A stretch of DNA of 64,000 nucleotides, taken from Plasmodiophora brassicae (lineage: Eukaryota > Endomyxa > Phytomyxea > Plasmodiophorida > Plasmodiophoridae). A model generated the notes under the pieces. It did not search any database, was not told the DNA's origin, and saw nothing but the letters and a program-made list of their open reading frames with translations. The position numbers were made by a program, and so were the translations under genes. Numbering within the stretch: the stretch's first letter is position 1; the number at the start of each line of letters is the position of its first letter. Positions 30,573-42,156 of the stretch are shown here, in pieces. Where the stretch lies: assembly GCA_039704465.1 (NCBI GenBank), contig JASFAU010000006.1, positions 992,001 through 1,056,000 on the forward strand, given 5' to 3'.

Positions 30573-31409
30573 ATGGGCGACGGCAATGACCGCGCCCCCA
30601 GACGCACGTCCATCGTCAGCGGCGGCCGTCGTAAGGTTCACACGACATTCCCCGATGGACGCGAAATGGTACGCGATTCCGACGTCAGTGTTCGCCGGGG
30701 CGGCTGAGGATGAAGGGCGATTAGGTCGAGGAGTACGACGTGCGGACGGAGGACCTGCTTGTCCGCAAGACGAGGGGCAAGACGATACTCGGCGCGCAGC
30801 AGGACTGGCAATGGGACGTCGGTAAGCCAGCGTCGACCGCTGCAATGCCGGCGTCTGGGATTCGCGAATCGCCCCACAACGTCAGGACGGAAAGATGAGG
30901 CTTCCAGACGGCAACGCGAACTGACAAGTTGACGTGCAGCCGGTTCTGGTTCGGAAAGATACCCATGATACGATCGAGTTCCGGATCAGGAACCTGCCGT
31001 ACCCGCAGGACGTGTACGACGTCTCTGTGGATGAGGTCTCGCAGACGATCATCATCCGCACGAGTAACAAGAAGTAATCGTATCATCAGTGCGTACTCTG
31101 TGTGTGTGTGTGGCGTGTTTATTCGATGTATGGTCAGGTACTTCAAGCGCATCACGGTTCCGGATGTTCAGGGTTTGAGAACGCGCGATTTGACATGGCA
31201 CTGGGGCAACAACACGCTCGTCATGTATTACAGAAAGCCCGCCGACCTGATCGCCAACGAGCAGAAGCAACGGTACGGTAGCGAAGAGTCCACGTGTCAG
31301 GCGCGTCAGCCCAATTTGGTATAGGGCTGAAATCGCTCGTCTGGATTCTGCTGAGCACGCCGACGGTAACGAGGGTCGCCCAGGCCCTAACGAATGCAAA
31401 CAACAATAA
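30573..31409 (+). CDS. DPCD: DPCD, ciliary assembly protein
   Basis: Five exons: 30573-30668, 30725-30880, 30940-31073, 31138-31272, 31325-31409; 201 residues, against 203 in human. Introns are 56, 59, 64 and 52 nt. Diagnostic stretches are GGRRKVHTTFPDGREM, EYDVRTEDLLVRK, EFRIRNLPYPQDVYDVSVD and IIIRTSNKK. DPCD is found in ciliated organisms and associates with the R2TP chaperone machinery in dynein-arm preassembly. Its presence supports a motile flagellum in this organism. The third intron contains a (TG)n run at about 31099-31111. Confidence 0.95.
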
Positions 31410-31499
31410 ACGCAAGTGCCCTGGCTACCAAATCGTGATTTCATGTTTATTCAGTATTGCATTGAGGGGTACCACGCGAGCGAGCGTCGGGATAGGCGA

Positions 31500-32944
31500 T
31501 CAATTGAAGAGCAGGTCGAGATGGGACAGGACAATGGACGAGATGAGGACGCCGCCGCACACAAGCGGGCCAAGCACGCTGGTGAACGTCGGCGGCTCGA
31601 TACCCTCGCTGGACTGCGCGTTCTGGTACAGGTAGTTGGCGATGAACGGGAGGCCACCGACGAGGAGCGCCGTGTGGCCGAACGTGACTGCCCGGCGGAA
31701 CGACTTGTAGGCGCTTCGCGACGACGCGACGACCAGGAACGCGCGGAGCACCTTCGAGACGGTCAGCGTCACCAGCGTGAAGAACATGGCCTTCAGGCTG
31801 ATATCGTCCTCAGCAACGAACAGGATGACGGAGTTGCCGGCGATCTCGATCAGCCGTTGAATGTTGTCTATATACGGGTCGTTAGCGGAAACAGAACGCT
31901 CCACAACGACGAGTCGACGTACTCGCCGACGACGTCGAGCAGGACGACAGGATGAACTCCTGGACGGCGAACCCGAGCGACGCATGAAGGAGAGAGGCGC
32001 GATGCTCGACCTCGCCCGACTTGAACATGAAAAACTGGACCAGCGCCAGCTTGATGATGCCGACAACGGCAGTGATGATCACGTCGGGCTCGACCTTCGT
32101 CTCCGGGAAATGCTTGTTCGCCCAGCGACGCACCGGGATCGTTCCGATCGCGAACAGCAACCCGCAGCGAATAAAGATATGCCATGGCGATCCCTTGGGC
32201 AACGCAGCTTCCAGGAATCCCAACTGTCCACAGGTCCAACGTTAACCTTCCGCAAGACAAGCAACATCTCAACCAGTACGAGTTGCGGCTTGTCGCTGAA
32301 GCACTTCAACGTGAGTTCAGGGTGGAGAGCGGCAAACGCGTACGCGAACGCAACAGAGCTGAACGCGGCCAGCCAGAGGACGTCAAACGGGAGGGGCCAT
32401 TCGCGGGTACGGGCCTCGCTGGCGATGGTGACTGTCCTGCGCTCGCGCCGCGGCGACGACGTCGTTTGCGATTTGAGGATGCCAGTAGGAAACGATGTCG
32501 TCACCTCCTGCGTGTACAATAGTCAGCCCAATGACCAGGGTCAGGTGCCGACCAACGTACCTGGGCAGACCCGGATGCGTCGGATGACGATTCGCCACGC
32601 TCGACCTTCGGCGACAGTTTTGGCGACTCGAGAACCTTCTTCGATCGCTTTCGGATGGACGGCGACCGCGATGGGGTTGGCGACGCGGTTCGCGATTTCG
32701 CTTTGGACGCACGCCTCGACGGCGTCGTCGACCTCGACTTGCCAACCGATGATTTGGGGGTGGCGGCCGCTGCCTTCTTCACAGACGCCTTCTTCTTCGC
32801 CACAGACGTCTTCCTGCTGCCCGGTGGGCTGTTAAGCGACACCTTCGTCGCGCGCCGCGAAGGCGTCTCCGAGGCGCCTAGCGAGTAGGAAGCCGGCGCG
32901 ACGGCATACCGCGTCGAGCGACGAGAGCCAGGCGTGCTCGACAT
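31500..32944 (-). CDS. Polytopic membrane protein with a basic Ser/Pro N-terminal domain
   Basis: Four exons: 32944-32561, 32507-32280, 32223-31923, 31867-31500; 426 residues; introns 53, 56 and 55 nt. The first 150 residues are rich in Ser, Pro, Lys and Arg with many (S/T)P and KK/RR pairs, as in chromatin- or nuclear-envelope-facing domains. Then follow about five to seven hydrophobic segments (for example DVLWLAAFSSVAFAYAFAA, FIRCGLLFAIGTIPV, VIITAVVGIIKLALVQFFMF, FTLVTLTVSKVLRAFLVV, GPLVCGGVLISSIVLSHL). The design recalls inner nuclear membrane proteins such as LBR, but I see no sterol-reductase motif. No family assigned. Confidence 0.72.
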
Positions 32945-33157
32945 GGACGACGACGTATCCCGGCACTAATACGACGCACGGGATCAGCGATCAATCGAGT
33001 GTACCTCAGTCGATTCGTTCGATCGCAAAGCGAAGCAGACGGTCACAGGATCCCTGACGATGCCGCGCGCCAAACTGTACTTCGATGATGCCGGTCTGAC
33101 AGCGCGACAACGTTCAGAGCGAACTCGGCCAAGACAATGTATGATGGGGGTTCGTTG

Positions 33158-34643
33158 TCACTGGCGCTTGGCCGCCAGGCGGTCAAGAAGGGAGGTACTT
33201 AACAGACGAGACGGGCTGACTGGCTGTCGAATGCTTGGAGGCGGGTCAGCGACCTGCTGCTCATCGTCACCGTCATTGCCTAGCAGCTGAGATGGACCGG
33301 CAGGTGGCTGGGTGACCGGGGATGAGGTACGAGGCCGCTGGGTCTCGCTCCCGTTACTGTCCTCGTCATCACTGGAACGAAGATCGATTACGTCCGGGAT
33401 CGTAGAAAGTGACATCGCCATCATTGGATCGACCAGTGACGAAATGGACGTTGCATGACGCTCGCTCCTGCCCCGAATGTCAGGTTCGCATCGGCAAACG
33501 ACAATGCTGATCGTGCTGACCCGCGTCCAGAATTTGCAATGACGGAACTCCATGGCAACAATGTGCCACACGTGGGGCACGTCACGTCCCTTGGTAGAAT
33601 TCGCCCCGGCTCTGCATTGTTCCGCCATAGGCAGACGAGATGTGCGGCCGCTCGACATGACGGGCAGTGCCCGAAGTACGCGTCAGGCCGCCCCGCACTG
33701 AAACAGATGTGGCAGGCCTTCTCGCCCGCACAGGATTCTGCAGAGACATCAGCCAGAGGCGACATTAACGAAACCAAGGCGGAACGAGACCGTTGTCCGC
33801 ACTGCTTGCTGGTGATACATCGTCTCTGGCGAACATCGTGACAGTAGACGAATCAAAGTGTCCCCAGGACACGGTCAGGGACTTATTCGACAGGTCTGCA
33901 AGAACGTCACCGCAATACCTGTCCAGGAACTCCTTGCACACTGGATGGATATATCTACGAGGACCTTAGGAACGACTAGGAACTGACTGACGGCCGGTCT
34001 CCGACCTGATGTGGATCTGGAAATGGACCCATGGCGCTATCGCAAGCATCTTATGCAATACAGCAAACTTGGCGAACAACGACGTGATGCCGACGCCCTG
34101 AGCGTCGGGGAAGGCCTTGCGGATAGTGCGTCCCTGACGAGTCACCCATTTCGTGAACTCGGCCCAAACCGGCCGAAGTCGCAGACTGCGTCTGCAGTGC
34201 TGCCCATCTGGTTAGAGCGTGCCCGATTCGCACATCGATGACGACAGGCAGTCACCTGCCAGGCCCATTCGAACTGCAACGCTGCCGTCTGGGAAGGAAA
34301 CCCATGCACAACGCACAGCATCTCCCAGGGCGCCAGTGATTTCGTATGCTTCGCCCCTCCTTTGATCTCACCATTATGCTGAACGCACTGGTGAGCGTTC
34401 GATTACGACATACACGCCGACGGTTACTACCTGGCGAATCCTTCGTGGCGGATTGACCGTAAACCCGATACTGTTCGCACGCGGCATCCATCAGTCCTCC
34501 ATCGGGCGCCCCGAGGCGTCAAGCGCAACCGACTAGTAGTTCTTTGGGAAGGCGTTCGACCCGGCAAGCTGGTCGGCGGGCGCGAGCAGGTAGCAGCAGT
34601 TATGAGGGCCGACAGACGGGAACGCGCCTTCCGACAGCAACAT
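33158..34643 (-). CDS. SLX1: SLX1 structure-specific endonuclease
   Basis: Seven exons: 34643-34534, 34470-34431, 34378-34256, 34199-34006, 33954-33791, 33737-33521, 33467-33158; 385 residues; introns 63, 52, 56, 51, 53 and 53 nt. The N-terminal GIY-YIG nuclease fold shows [25 protein letters not shown] (catalytic Tyr and Arg) and FEWAWQ (metal-binding Glu). The C-terminal zinc domain reads [26 protein letters not shown] and [13 protein letters not shown]1 with its partner SLX4 cuts Holliday junctions and flaps. The extra C-terminal 100 residues are acidic and Ser/Pro-rich, unlike the short animal tail. Confidence 0.95.
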
Positions 34644-34820
34644 TGCCGGCCGCGGAACGCCAAAAACCAACACTGCCTCTGTATGTACAATACACACTCC
34701 CGTACGTCAATACAACCGCAGGCCGGACATATTACGTCTGCCGATGACTGGACAACGTGTTGCATTTGGCCACAGCGTATAGAGCGACGTATCGGATGTT
34801 GTATTCAGAGATGGGGGTTT

Positions 34821-35528
34821 TTACTGTTCAGGAAGGTCGCCGGTGACAACGCGGTGGACGTAGCGCCGCAGGGCTCGCGGGTCGATGACCGTTTTCAGGC
34901 GGCAATAGACGGGGCTGCCGACTGTGCGGTCCAGGGCGCGTTCTTCAGTGGACATGCGTTGGCTTCCTTGGAGGAGGGGTGCCTCGTGCAGTGAACCGCA
35001 ATCAAGCGCAGAATGCGTGTTCCGAATTTGCTCAGACACGTCGACGAGGTGCTGAATAGGGGACTCCTTCAGGAACCGATCTTCATCGTTTATCGTGGAA
35101 CCCTCACTGAGCAGCCAGTCAAGGTCGTGCGAGTCGCCGGACGCTCGCCTGGTTCTGTGCGCCTTCAGCGCACGCTTGGTCTTGGACCACACCTTGGAGA
35201 GCTCGGATATCAACTCAATGAATTGAGATGCAAGTCGTCGGGCACATTGCCCTGCGCTCTTCACCTCGCTGCTGCATTCGTCATCGTCGTCAACCCATCT
35301 CAGTTCGGGCACGTCAGGGTCCCGGTCGACGAACGACTCTACGCCCGATTCGGCAACAAGCCGCTCGTGCACGTGGTCACCCGCCAGGATAACTAGCACG
35401 AGCGTAAACGCGATGGAAGCCTCCAGGCACTGACTCCAACCCATAGCGATACCAACTGGGACACCGCGGCCCGGCCGGCCCCATTCCTGCCGAACCACTA
35501 AATCTGGTTCAGCAATGGTCGCGTACAT
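34821..35528 (-). CDS. Single-exon protein of unknown function with one membrane helix
   Basis: A frame of 235 residues from ATG 35528. One hydrophobic segment (CLEASIAFTLVLVILAGDHV) starts near residue 32. The rest is charged, with an acidic patch (ELRWVDDDDECSSEVKS) and a Lys/Arg stretch (WSKTKRALKAHRTRR). It could be a type II membrane protein or use the segment as a late signal. It lies between SLX1 and CSN4, both on the same strand. No family recognised. Confidence 0.5.
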   Translation of the reverse strand: MYATIAEPDLVVRQEWGRPGRGVPVGIAMGWSQCLEASIAFTLVLVILAGDHVHERLVAESGVESFVDRDPDVPELRWVDDDDECSSEVKSAGQCARRLASQFIELISELSKVWSKTKRALKAHRTRRASGDSHDLDWLLSEGSTINDEDRFLKESPIQHLVDVSEQIRNTHSALDCGSLHEAPLLQGSQRMSTEERALDRTVGSPVYCRLKTVIDPRALRRYVHRVVTGDLPEQ

Positions 35529-35598
35529 AGCACAGGAGCACAGCCCTGGGGAGAAGTTCACAGCACAATAACAAATACAATAGTTCGTCGTGTTGCAT

Positions 35599-37047
35599 TT
35601 ACGCCTTGACGTGCTGCAGGTCGGCAACACGATCTGCCGCGTCGTTCAGTGATGAGCAGAACGACATGATCTGGTTGTCCCAGGACAGAAGGGGTGACGC
35701 ATTGCCGCTGTCGAACGTGATGATGCCATCGATCTGGTCAATCTGCCCGCGCATGCGCCCCTCTTCGATCATACGGCATGCAATCTGTTCTGCCTCGCTC
35801 GACGAAATGTTTAGTCGTTCGCTAAGGTCGACCTGTGCAACCGCAATTACTGGACAGGACCGTGCCAAGCATGGGCGGCACTGACCAAGCGAATGTTATG
35901 GTACAGTTTCGACGTAGCGAGCATGTTGTGCTCGAGGATGGCGCGCTTAAGAACAGTGGACCCGCCAGAAAGGTCGGCATTCTGGTGGGGTTTCAGCAAT
36001 GCCTTGAAAGCGTTCTGCTGGGCAGCGTCAATGATCCGATCTTGGAACATGGCTTCCAGCAAAGAGAAGTTCGGCAGCCCACGAACACGACTGTCGGAAT
36101 ACAGCAGCGCCAGAACACGCGATCGTGACGGTCCTGCAGCAGCGAGAATCGCACACGTAATCGCATGCTGAAGGGCTTCAACCTGGTCCGATTCGGACAC
36201 CAATTCAGGCGCATCCGTCTGCGCCAATGACAGGTAACGCAGCGACGCCTCCATGAACTTGCGTTCGTAGTCCAGCACGCGAGCGTAAGCGCTCTGAACC
36301 AGTCAGAGGTCCCTACGAATCACGTAGGAACAATGACCTGTACCTTATGGCGAACGACAAGCTCCTGCCTGGTAGCAAGCGTGATTAGGCGATGGGCTCG
36401 CGCAACGTATCGCGATGCAGAAACGCCATCTTCAGCCGCAAGGAACAACTCAGCAATGCGAAGCAGGACATCAAGCTTCGTATCTGGCGAAAACTGCCCA
36501 TGCGTTTCTAGATCGACGGCTGCCAGCGTCTACCGTGTTGCAGGATCAGTGACACGCAATAGCGTTAGCAACCAGGGCGACGACCTTCGCAGCACCAAGC
36601 CAATCCTCGCCGGCTTGCTGGACCTCTGAAATCAGTACCGAAATGTCCAGCACCTGGTGAAGAGCAATCAGCGACTTGTTTACTAGATGAATTGGAGGCC
36701 TACATTCTGTGCGTAATACCCGACGTTGTGCTGGAGCAGGTCGAGAGTACGCCTGCATACTTGTTCCAGGTCGTCGTTGCTTTCCAGGGTCGACAAGCTG
36801 GAGATAAACGCGCTCAACACCGGGTGGGTCACTGGACTGCTCTCCCCAAGCTTCTCCACAACTGTGCGCCGTGTTACAGCATCGACCAGTGCGGCCCCCG
36901 AGCGGCAGCCCTACCAAACGACGCGAAATCGATCAGTGCAGGGACGCGGGCCTGTGCCACGAACCCTCTGCAAATGTCGACGAGCTGCGCGACTTTGGCG
37001 TCTGTCGATAAGCTCCCGTTGAACGCGACGCGCCCAATGTCCTCCAT
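35599..37047 (-). CDS. CSN4: COP9 signalosome subunit 4 (PCI domain)
   Basis: Exon 1 is 37047-36915 (MEDIGRVAFNGSLSTDAK), exon 2 36861-36704, and exon 3 starts at 36653 after a 50-nt intron. Later exons cover about 36470-36350, 36300-35905 and 35845-35599. Diagnostic parts are YARVLDYERKFMEASLRY, LPHQ-type LLKPHQNADLSGGSTVL, RAILEHNMLATSKLYHNI and the PCI winged helix MIEEGRMRGQIDQIDGII, which match CSN4 closely. The complex removes NEDD8 from cullins and so controls SCF-type ligases. The junction between exon 3 and the block near 36470 is not resolved. Confidence 0.92.
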
Positions 37048-37277
37048 CGTTACAGAATCCGGTGACCGGCGCCCGTTTCCCGCGCACTTCCGACTGGACG
37101 CACACACGGCGCTCTGCAGCTCACCCGCAGTCACGACTGCAGGCACAGGGCACTGCAGTTTGTGGTTTTTGCTGCAAGAGCACCACTGTTATTTGCCCCC
37201 TCGCCCTTCCCCTTCCCGAGCCGACGACTGCGGGGGCTCACTTCAGTGCAGCTCTGCACAGCAGTCAGGCGGAGGAG

Positions 37278-40011
37278 ATGGAGCCTCATGTGGCGCGTTG
37301 CGTGTGCCTGCTGTTAACCGTTGGTGCACTTGCGGATGTGGCAACGTCGTTCACGCAGTTCCTCACGCGGAGATGTGGCCGCATGTGGGGCGCTGCATGT
37401 GCTTGCTGTTAACCGTTGCTGCACTTGTGGACGCGGCAACGACTCGATGACGCAGTTCCTGTACGTTCGCCTCAGTGCTCAGGTCCGTGATTGCCCAAAA
37501 ATGCGCGAACGTACATTATTGTACGCTCCCGCGATCAGGGCTAGCGGATGTGGCAACGTCGTTCACGCAGTTCCTTCCCGGCCTGCCTGCTGAGGCGCAG
37601 AACCGAATCGTTTCGCTCCTGCCTGACCGTGCCCGGGTAAGCGCGTCGTCAGTATCGAAGGGTTGGCGCGCTGTCCTCAAACCATGGCTGTACCGATCCG
37701 TGCTCGTGAAACTGCCGAACATTGCATCGGATGACGACGCGGTTCGATGGGTTCGCATGCTGGAAGGGATGAGCGATCACGATACGTCCCTGGTGGCGAC
37801 AGCGTTCCACGCGTTGCAGCCGTGCCCGAAATTCGATATCATCTCGGCAGTTCTGAAGGCCCTGGCCCAGCCCAGTGTACACGTTAAACGGAGCAAGGCC
37901 ATCATCCAAATCCTGCACTGCATTGGCATCCCGTCGCACGTACTTGTCGCCGCCTGCCTGCGCTTGCGGTTGCTTCATCTCCGAACAAACTCGCGCGCCG
38001 AGAGCCTCTGGAAATCTGTTATCTCCTGTACACCCATGCACGATCCGGTTCGCCGAGCATTACCGGTGGTCGGAGTTTGGACATCGCGAACGTTGAACAC
38101 TCTGAAAGGAACTCCATACGGATACGCGATGGAAGCGACGATCGAGACGTGGAATAGCGCAGACGACGCCCAGCGGGAGTCCTTGATCCTGTACGGACTC
38201 GACTGCCACAGACTTATGGACTCCCTGCCCTCCCGGGACATCGTCCGCCTATACCGACGATTCGGGTTCCTGCCAAGTGGGTACGTTGCGGCGACGTTCG
38301 TCGACCTGCAAACCCGCCTCGAAGTCGTGGCAGAACTGACCAAGGACGTCTCAGCGCCAATGTTTGTCGTCGTCCGTTTCCTGGAGTTCCATGACCTGAT
38401 CCGGCTGAGCCCCGAGACCGCTCTGCGATTCGCTCGGCGGTTCCACCCATTGACCGGCCTATCCCCGCTCCCCGACGACATCGTCCAGGCAGTGCTGACC
38501 ACCTGCCCTGACCACATCTCGAAGCAGATCCTCCCGCTCATCGTGACCAGCGCCCCCTTCCACAAGCATATGAAGATCTCGAGCGATCCCGCATCGTCCA
38601 TCCCCGAACACGTGTCCCTACTCGTTCGGCTGACCGGCATGTTCCGTCCCAGGACGCCAATCCTGAACGTTATTCTCGACTACCTTGCCATTACGATCCC
38701 CGTTCGAGGAGCGTGCTCGCATCGGCGTCAGATGGCGCGTTTGCCGCTGGCGGCTCGCTTCTCAGACACACACGTGATGATGGGCATGTTCGATCTGTAC
38801 GTGAACAACATCCCGGCAGGCGCGCCCGTCATGGACACAGACTCCGACGGGCGCACGTCATTGCATGCGCTGGCGGACGTCATCGAGTCGACCGGGTGGT
38901 ACCCGGGTTACCACCGCATGCTGACGGGCCTGGTCCTCTCGGCGGGTCCCGAGCGGGCCGCCGACTTCGTCGCCCAGGAAGACGGTCGGTCGCGCACGTT
39001 CCTCGATATCGTCGCCGGCGGCGCGCTGGACGATCTTGTCAAGTGCATCGAGGCGCTCACCACCCTTGACCAGCACTGGGACCTGTTCGCCCGCGTCGCT
39101 CTGCCGACGTCCACGAACCAGTTCGGTCAGACGGTTCTCCATTACCCGGCGTTCTACGCGAGCGCTTCCGGTCTGTCCCGCGAGCTGGTCCTTCGCCGCC
39201 CTGAACTGCTGGGCGTTCGGGACCGCTACGGCCGGTCGGTTCTACACGTCGCCGTCGCCTCGTCCTGCTACCAAGCTGTCGCATGGTACCTGTCCGCTCG
39301 TCCCGAGTTGCTGTTCGTTGTCGATCACGCGGACGCGACCGTCCTGCATGATGTCGGCCCGAGTCGCACGTCGATCCTGATGGTGTCGGCGCTGATGTCG
39401 GTGCCGATGACGGCCGCGGCCGCCATGCACCTGCTCACCGTGCGCGATCGGCATGGTCGAACGGCGGTCGACGCCGCTCTCGGCAAGGGCGATCTGGGAC
39501 GACATCATAAAGTACGTACAACCGGGTCGACGCTACCGGCTCGTTGTTGAACAGTGCTCACCAGGTGGTCCTGTTCGACCTGCATCACCACATGGCTTTG
39601 GATCACGCCGACCTGCGGTTCCTGGAGATGCTCCCGACACCCGATGGCCAGTTGCACCCGTACAGCGCCAACGGTCTGCCGGCGGCGCATCAGGCCTACG
39701 ACATCGCGCGCACACGAGGCCTGGGCATCGACGCTCTGCTCGGCTACCTGTCCCGTAACCCGTCCTGGACGGTGGCGCTGGACGCGTCGGGGAACACCAT
39801 CCTCCATGCCGTCTGCTCCCATGGGTCCCCGTCCGATATCGACGCCGTATCGCGTTTCATGGCGCAGACGGCGCCCCGGGAATTCGAAGCGCTGTTGACG
39901 GTTGCCAACGCTGCTGGGCAACGCGTCGACGATCTTCTTCGTCGTCGTATGCGTATCCCTGCGTCCCGCACGTTTATGTCGCTCCTGGACGATTGGTCGA
40001 CGACTGTGTAG
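37278..40011 (+). CDS. F-box protein with ankyrin-like repeats
   Basis: The main frame runs from about 37540 to 39511 and joins, over a 53-nt intron (39512-39564), to a last exon 39565-40011. The F-box is GLPAEAQNRIVSLLPDRARV and continues through WRAVLKPWLYRSV. The C-terminal half has ankyrin-type units such as DSDGRTSLHALADV, NQFGQTVLHYPAFY, DRYGRSVLHVAVAS and DASGNTILHAVCSH. Such proteins are substrate adaptors of SCF ubiquitin ligases. The start is uncertain: no ATG precedes the F-box in its own frame, so a 5' exon in the duplicated region (ATG 37278 or a later one) is probably spliced on. CSN4, next door and divergent, regulates the same ligase class. Confidence 0.75.
37287..37575 (+). 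repeat. Duplicated 5' segments of the F-box gene
   Basis: A segment at 37287-37363 is repeated, with changes, at 37382-37459 (offset 95 bp). A 32-bp part (37332-37363) occurs again without mismatch at 37544-37575, directly at the start of the F-box coding sequence. The first copy carries an ATG (37278) and reads as a short leader that ends in the same residues (ADVATSFTQFL) as the third copy. Confidence 0.8.
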
Positions 40012-40114
40012 AGATTTTAGACGCCACACTGGTCAGACATACTGGAATGAAAACAATAAGGATGACCTTTAGCAATCCACGATCGTCCTGTACGTTGGAC
40101 AGAGGTTAACGACC

Positions 40115-41660
40115 ATGCTAATGGCGCTGATGACGGTTGCATGCCTGGTCGCATCCGTCGCCAATGCACTGGTGACGTTCCCGTCAGTCGTCAGCGGGCC
40201 GCTGGCGAACCTGTCCGTGTTCGTCACGACGATGACCGGGTTCCTGGGCCCACAGGTCCAGGATAGCATGCGACCGCTGACCCGCCCCGTTGTCGTGGTC
40301 GACACCGATCTATGCGACCCGAGCGCCCTACCGGAAGGCCTTGTCCGCGACAGGATCGTCCTGGCAACGCCCAGTGCCGTCGGCGGCATACGCTGCCAGT
40401 ACGACGTCATCTACCGCGGCTTCCTCGCCCTGGATGCCGCCGCTCTCATACGTACGTCCCCATCGAACCTCGTTCGCCACGCCGACTCACTCGGGGAGGA
40501 CAGTGCCGTACTTAGATCAGGTCCCTGGCCTCAACCATTACAACAACGACGGCGCGCAAGGTGCATCAACGCGCTCGTTGCCAATGTTGCTCCTGCAAAC
40601 GGGTCCCAGTCAATCCCTAGCGGACACGATCATGGCGTTCGCGCCGGGTACGAACGCCACCGTGTTCCCCGATGCGAACCCATGGCTTCCCACGCTCTCG
40701 TCCTGGTACTACCAGGTGTTCGTCCGCATTCTCCCGAGTACCATCCTGATCGGGTCGGGTGCGACGGCCGCCGCGTTCTTCGCGATGCACCTATTGGTCA
40801 TGCAGAGGCGGTTCGTCGGCAAGGTTCCCCAGCACTGTCGTACGCCTCGGCGCTTGCTCGAGTTCGCCGTCGACCACATGGGACTCGGGCAAGTGACCCT
40901 GTTCGTCGAGATGATCACAGCCACCTTATCTGGCGTTATCCTCGCCGTTGGCGGGTACTGCAGCACCCCAAACCTTCCCGACACGGTCGTGTTCTTCTTC
41001 ACATCCCTCCTCTGCGGGTGGTCGTTCGCCTGCTCGATCGCGTCGGCGACGGTCTGGACCAGGGAGTACGAGAAGGTGGCAGGCAAACCGCACCCGTCGT
41101 TGATGAATCGGATCCTATCCGGGGAGTATCGGTTCGTGACCCTGACCCTCTGCCTGGTGCCCATCGTGTTAGACACGATCATGTCGGTGGCATTCGCCAT
41201 GAACTATTTCGCGCCTCTACTCGTGGAGGCGGGTTCCGTCACGTTGTTCCTGCTGGAAGTGCTCCTCAGTGTGCATGTCTTGATCGGTGTTGTCCGATTC
41301 TACTGGAAAGCACGCGTCGTCGGCATCCAAGTCCAGGATGCCGTCTGCAATACGTCATCTGTTAACCGCGTCCTCCAGCGAATCAGCCATTCTGCGCTGG
41401 GCTTGTCGCTGTCGATGATCATCGCCTGTATCGGCTTGGCATTAACCGGCCTGCAGAGCTTCGTATTCAGCCCAGCAGGGTTCACCACCTCCTTTTCGTT
41501 GTCGTACATGGGCCGGGCCCTGGACAGCGCCTTCCGGGTCGCCATGTTCAAACCTGCGTGGACGCGAGCAGGACAGTCTGTTCATTCGGGGAAAACCGGT
41601 GGGCCAGTGGCGTGGAACACCGAGACGACCGGTAGAACGACCCCGAACATTGGCCGCTGA
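40115..41660 (+). CDS. Receptor-like protein: signal peptide, ectodomain and seven membrane helices
   Basis: Two exons, 40115-40451 and 40504-41660, 52-nt intron, 497 residues. A signal peptide (MLMALMTVACLVASVANA) is followed by about 190 residues of ectodomain that include RIVLATPSAVGG and RGFLALDAAALI, reminiscent of a PA-type fold. Seven hydrophobic segments follow, starting ILPSTILIGSGATAAAFF, then LFVEMITATLSGVILAVGGY, VVFFFTSLLCGWSFACSIAS, FVTLTLCLVPIVLDTIMSV, LFLLEVLLSVHVLIGVV, LGLSLSMIIACIGLALTGL and a final weaker one, then a Ser/Thr-rich tail. The layout suggests a G-protein-coupled-receptor-like protein, but no known receptor family motif is certain. Confidence 0.75.
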
Positions 41661-42156
41661 CTAATCAGTGGCCGACGACGTGATAACCTAACTGGGTATG
41701 CGGGGAACCGACAACTTAAAACGACCGCGTTCGGTGATGAGTATACGGCACCGAAGCCTCGCCCAATTCATATAGACGAACCCGAAGGAGACGTCAGCTG
41801 AAACTCAGCAGCCGCAGATTCTCGTACGGCATCTCCTAGGCGCATACCTTGCTCTCGGCAGCGATCTCAATAGTCAATACATCGCGCGCTCTGGATCGAA
41901 GGGCGGCCCGTGCCCCGGCGCAAATCAGCCTCACGAGTCACGTTCACGTTTCGCCGTGGCGCTGTGCCACGAGGTACTCACTGGTCCGTCCGTGGCCCGC
42001 GTCAGCAGACGGAATAAAATCTCTGAGCGACTGACAGGGGGCGTTACATTAGGTTTAGGTAGTACTGCCGACAGCGAACGAACGAACTCGGGGCGCCCGC
42101 GTCGGTCTGCTGCCTGCAGCCCGTCAGTCGGATTATATTGCGTAGCCAGTTGGGGG
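41661..42156. other. About 500 bp intergenic region upstream of acetyl-CoA synthetase
   Basis: Only short unrelated open frames are present on both strands. It should contain the promoter of the acetyl-CoA synthetase gene and the terminator of the receptor-like gene. No RNA gene seen. Confidence 0.4.
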
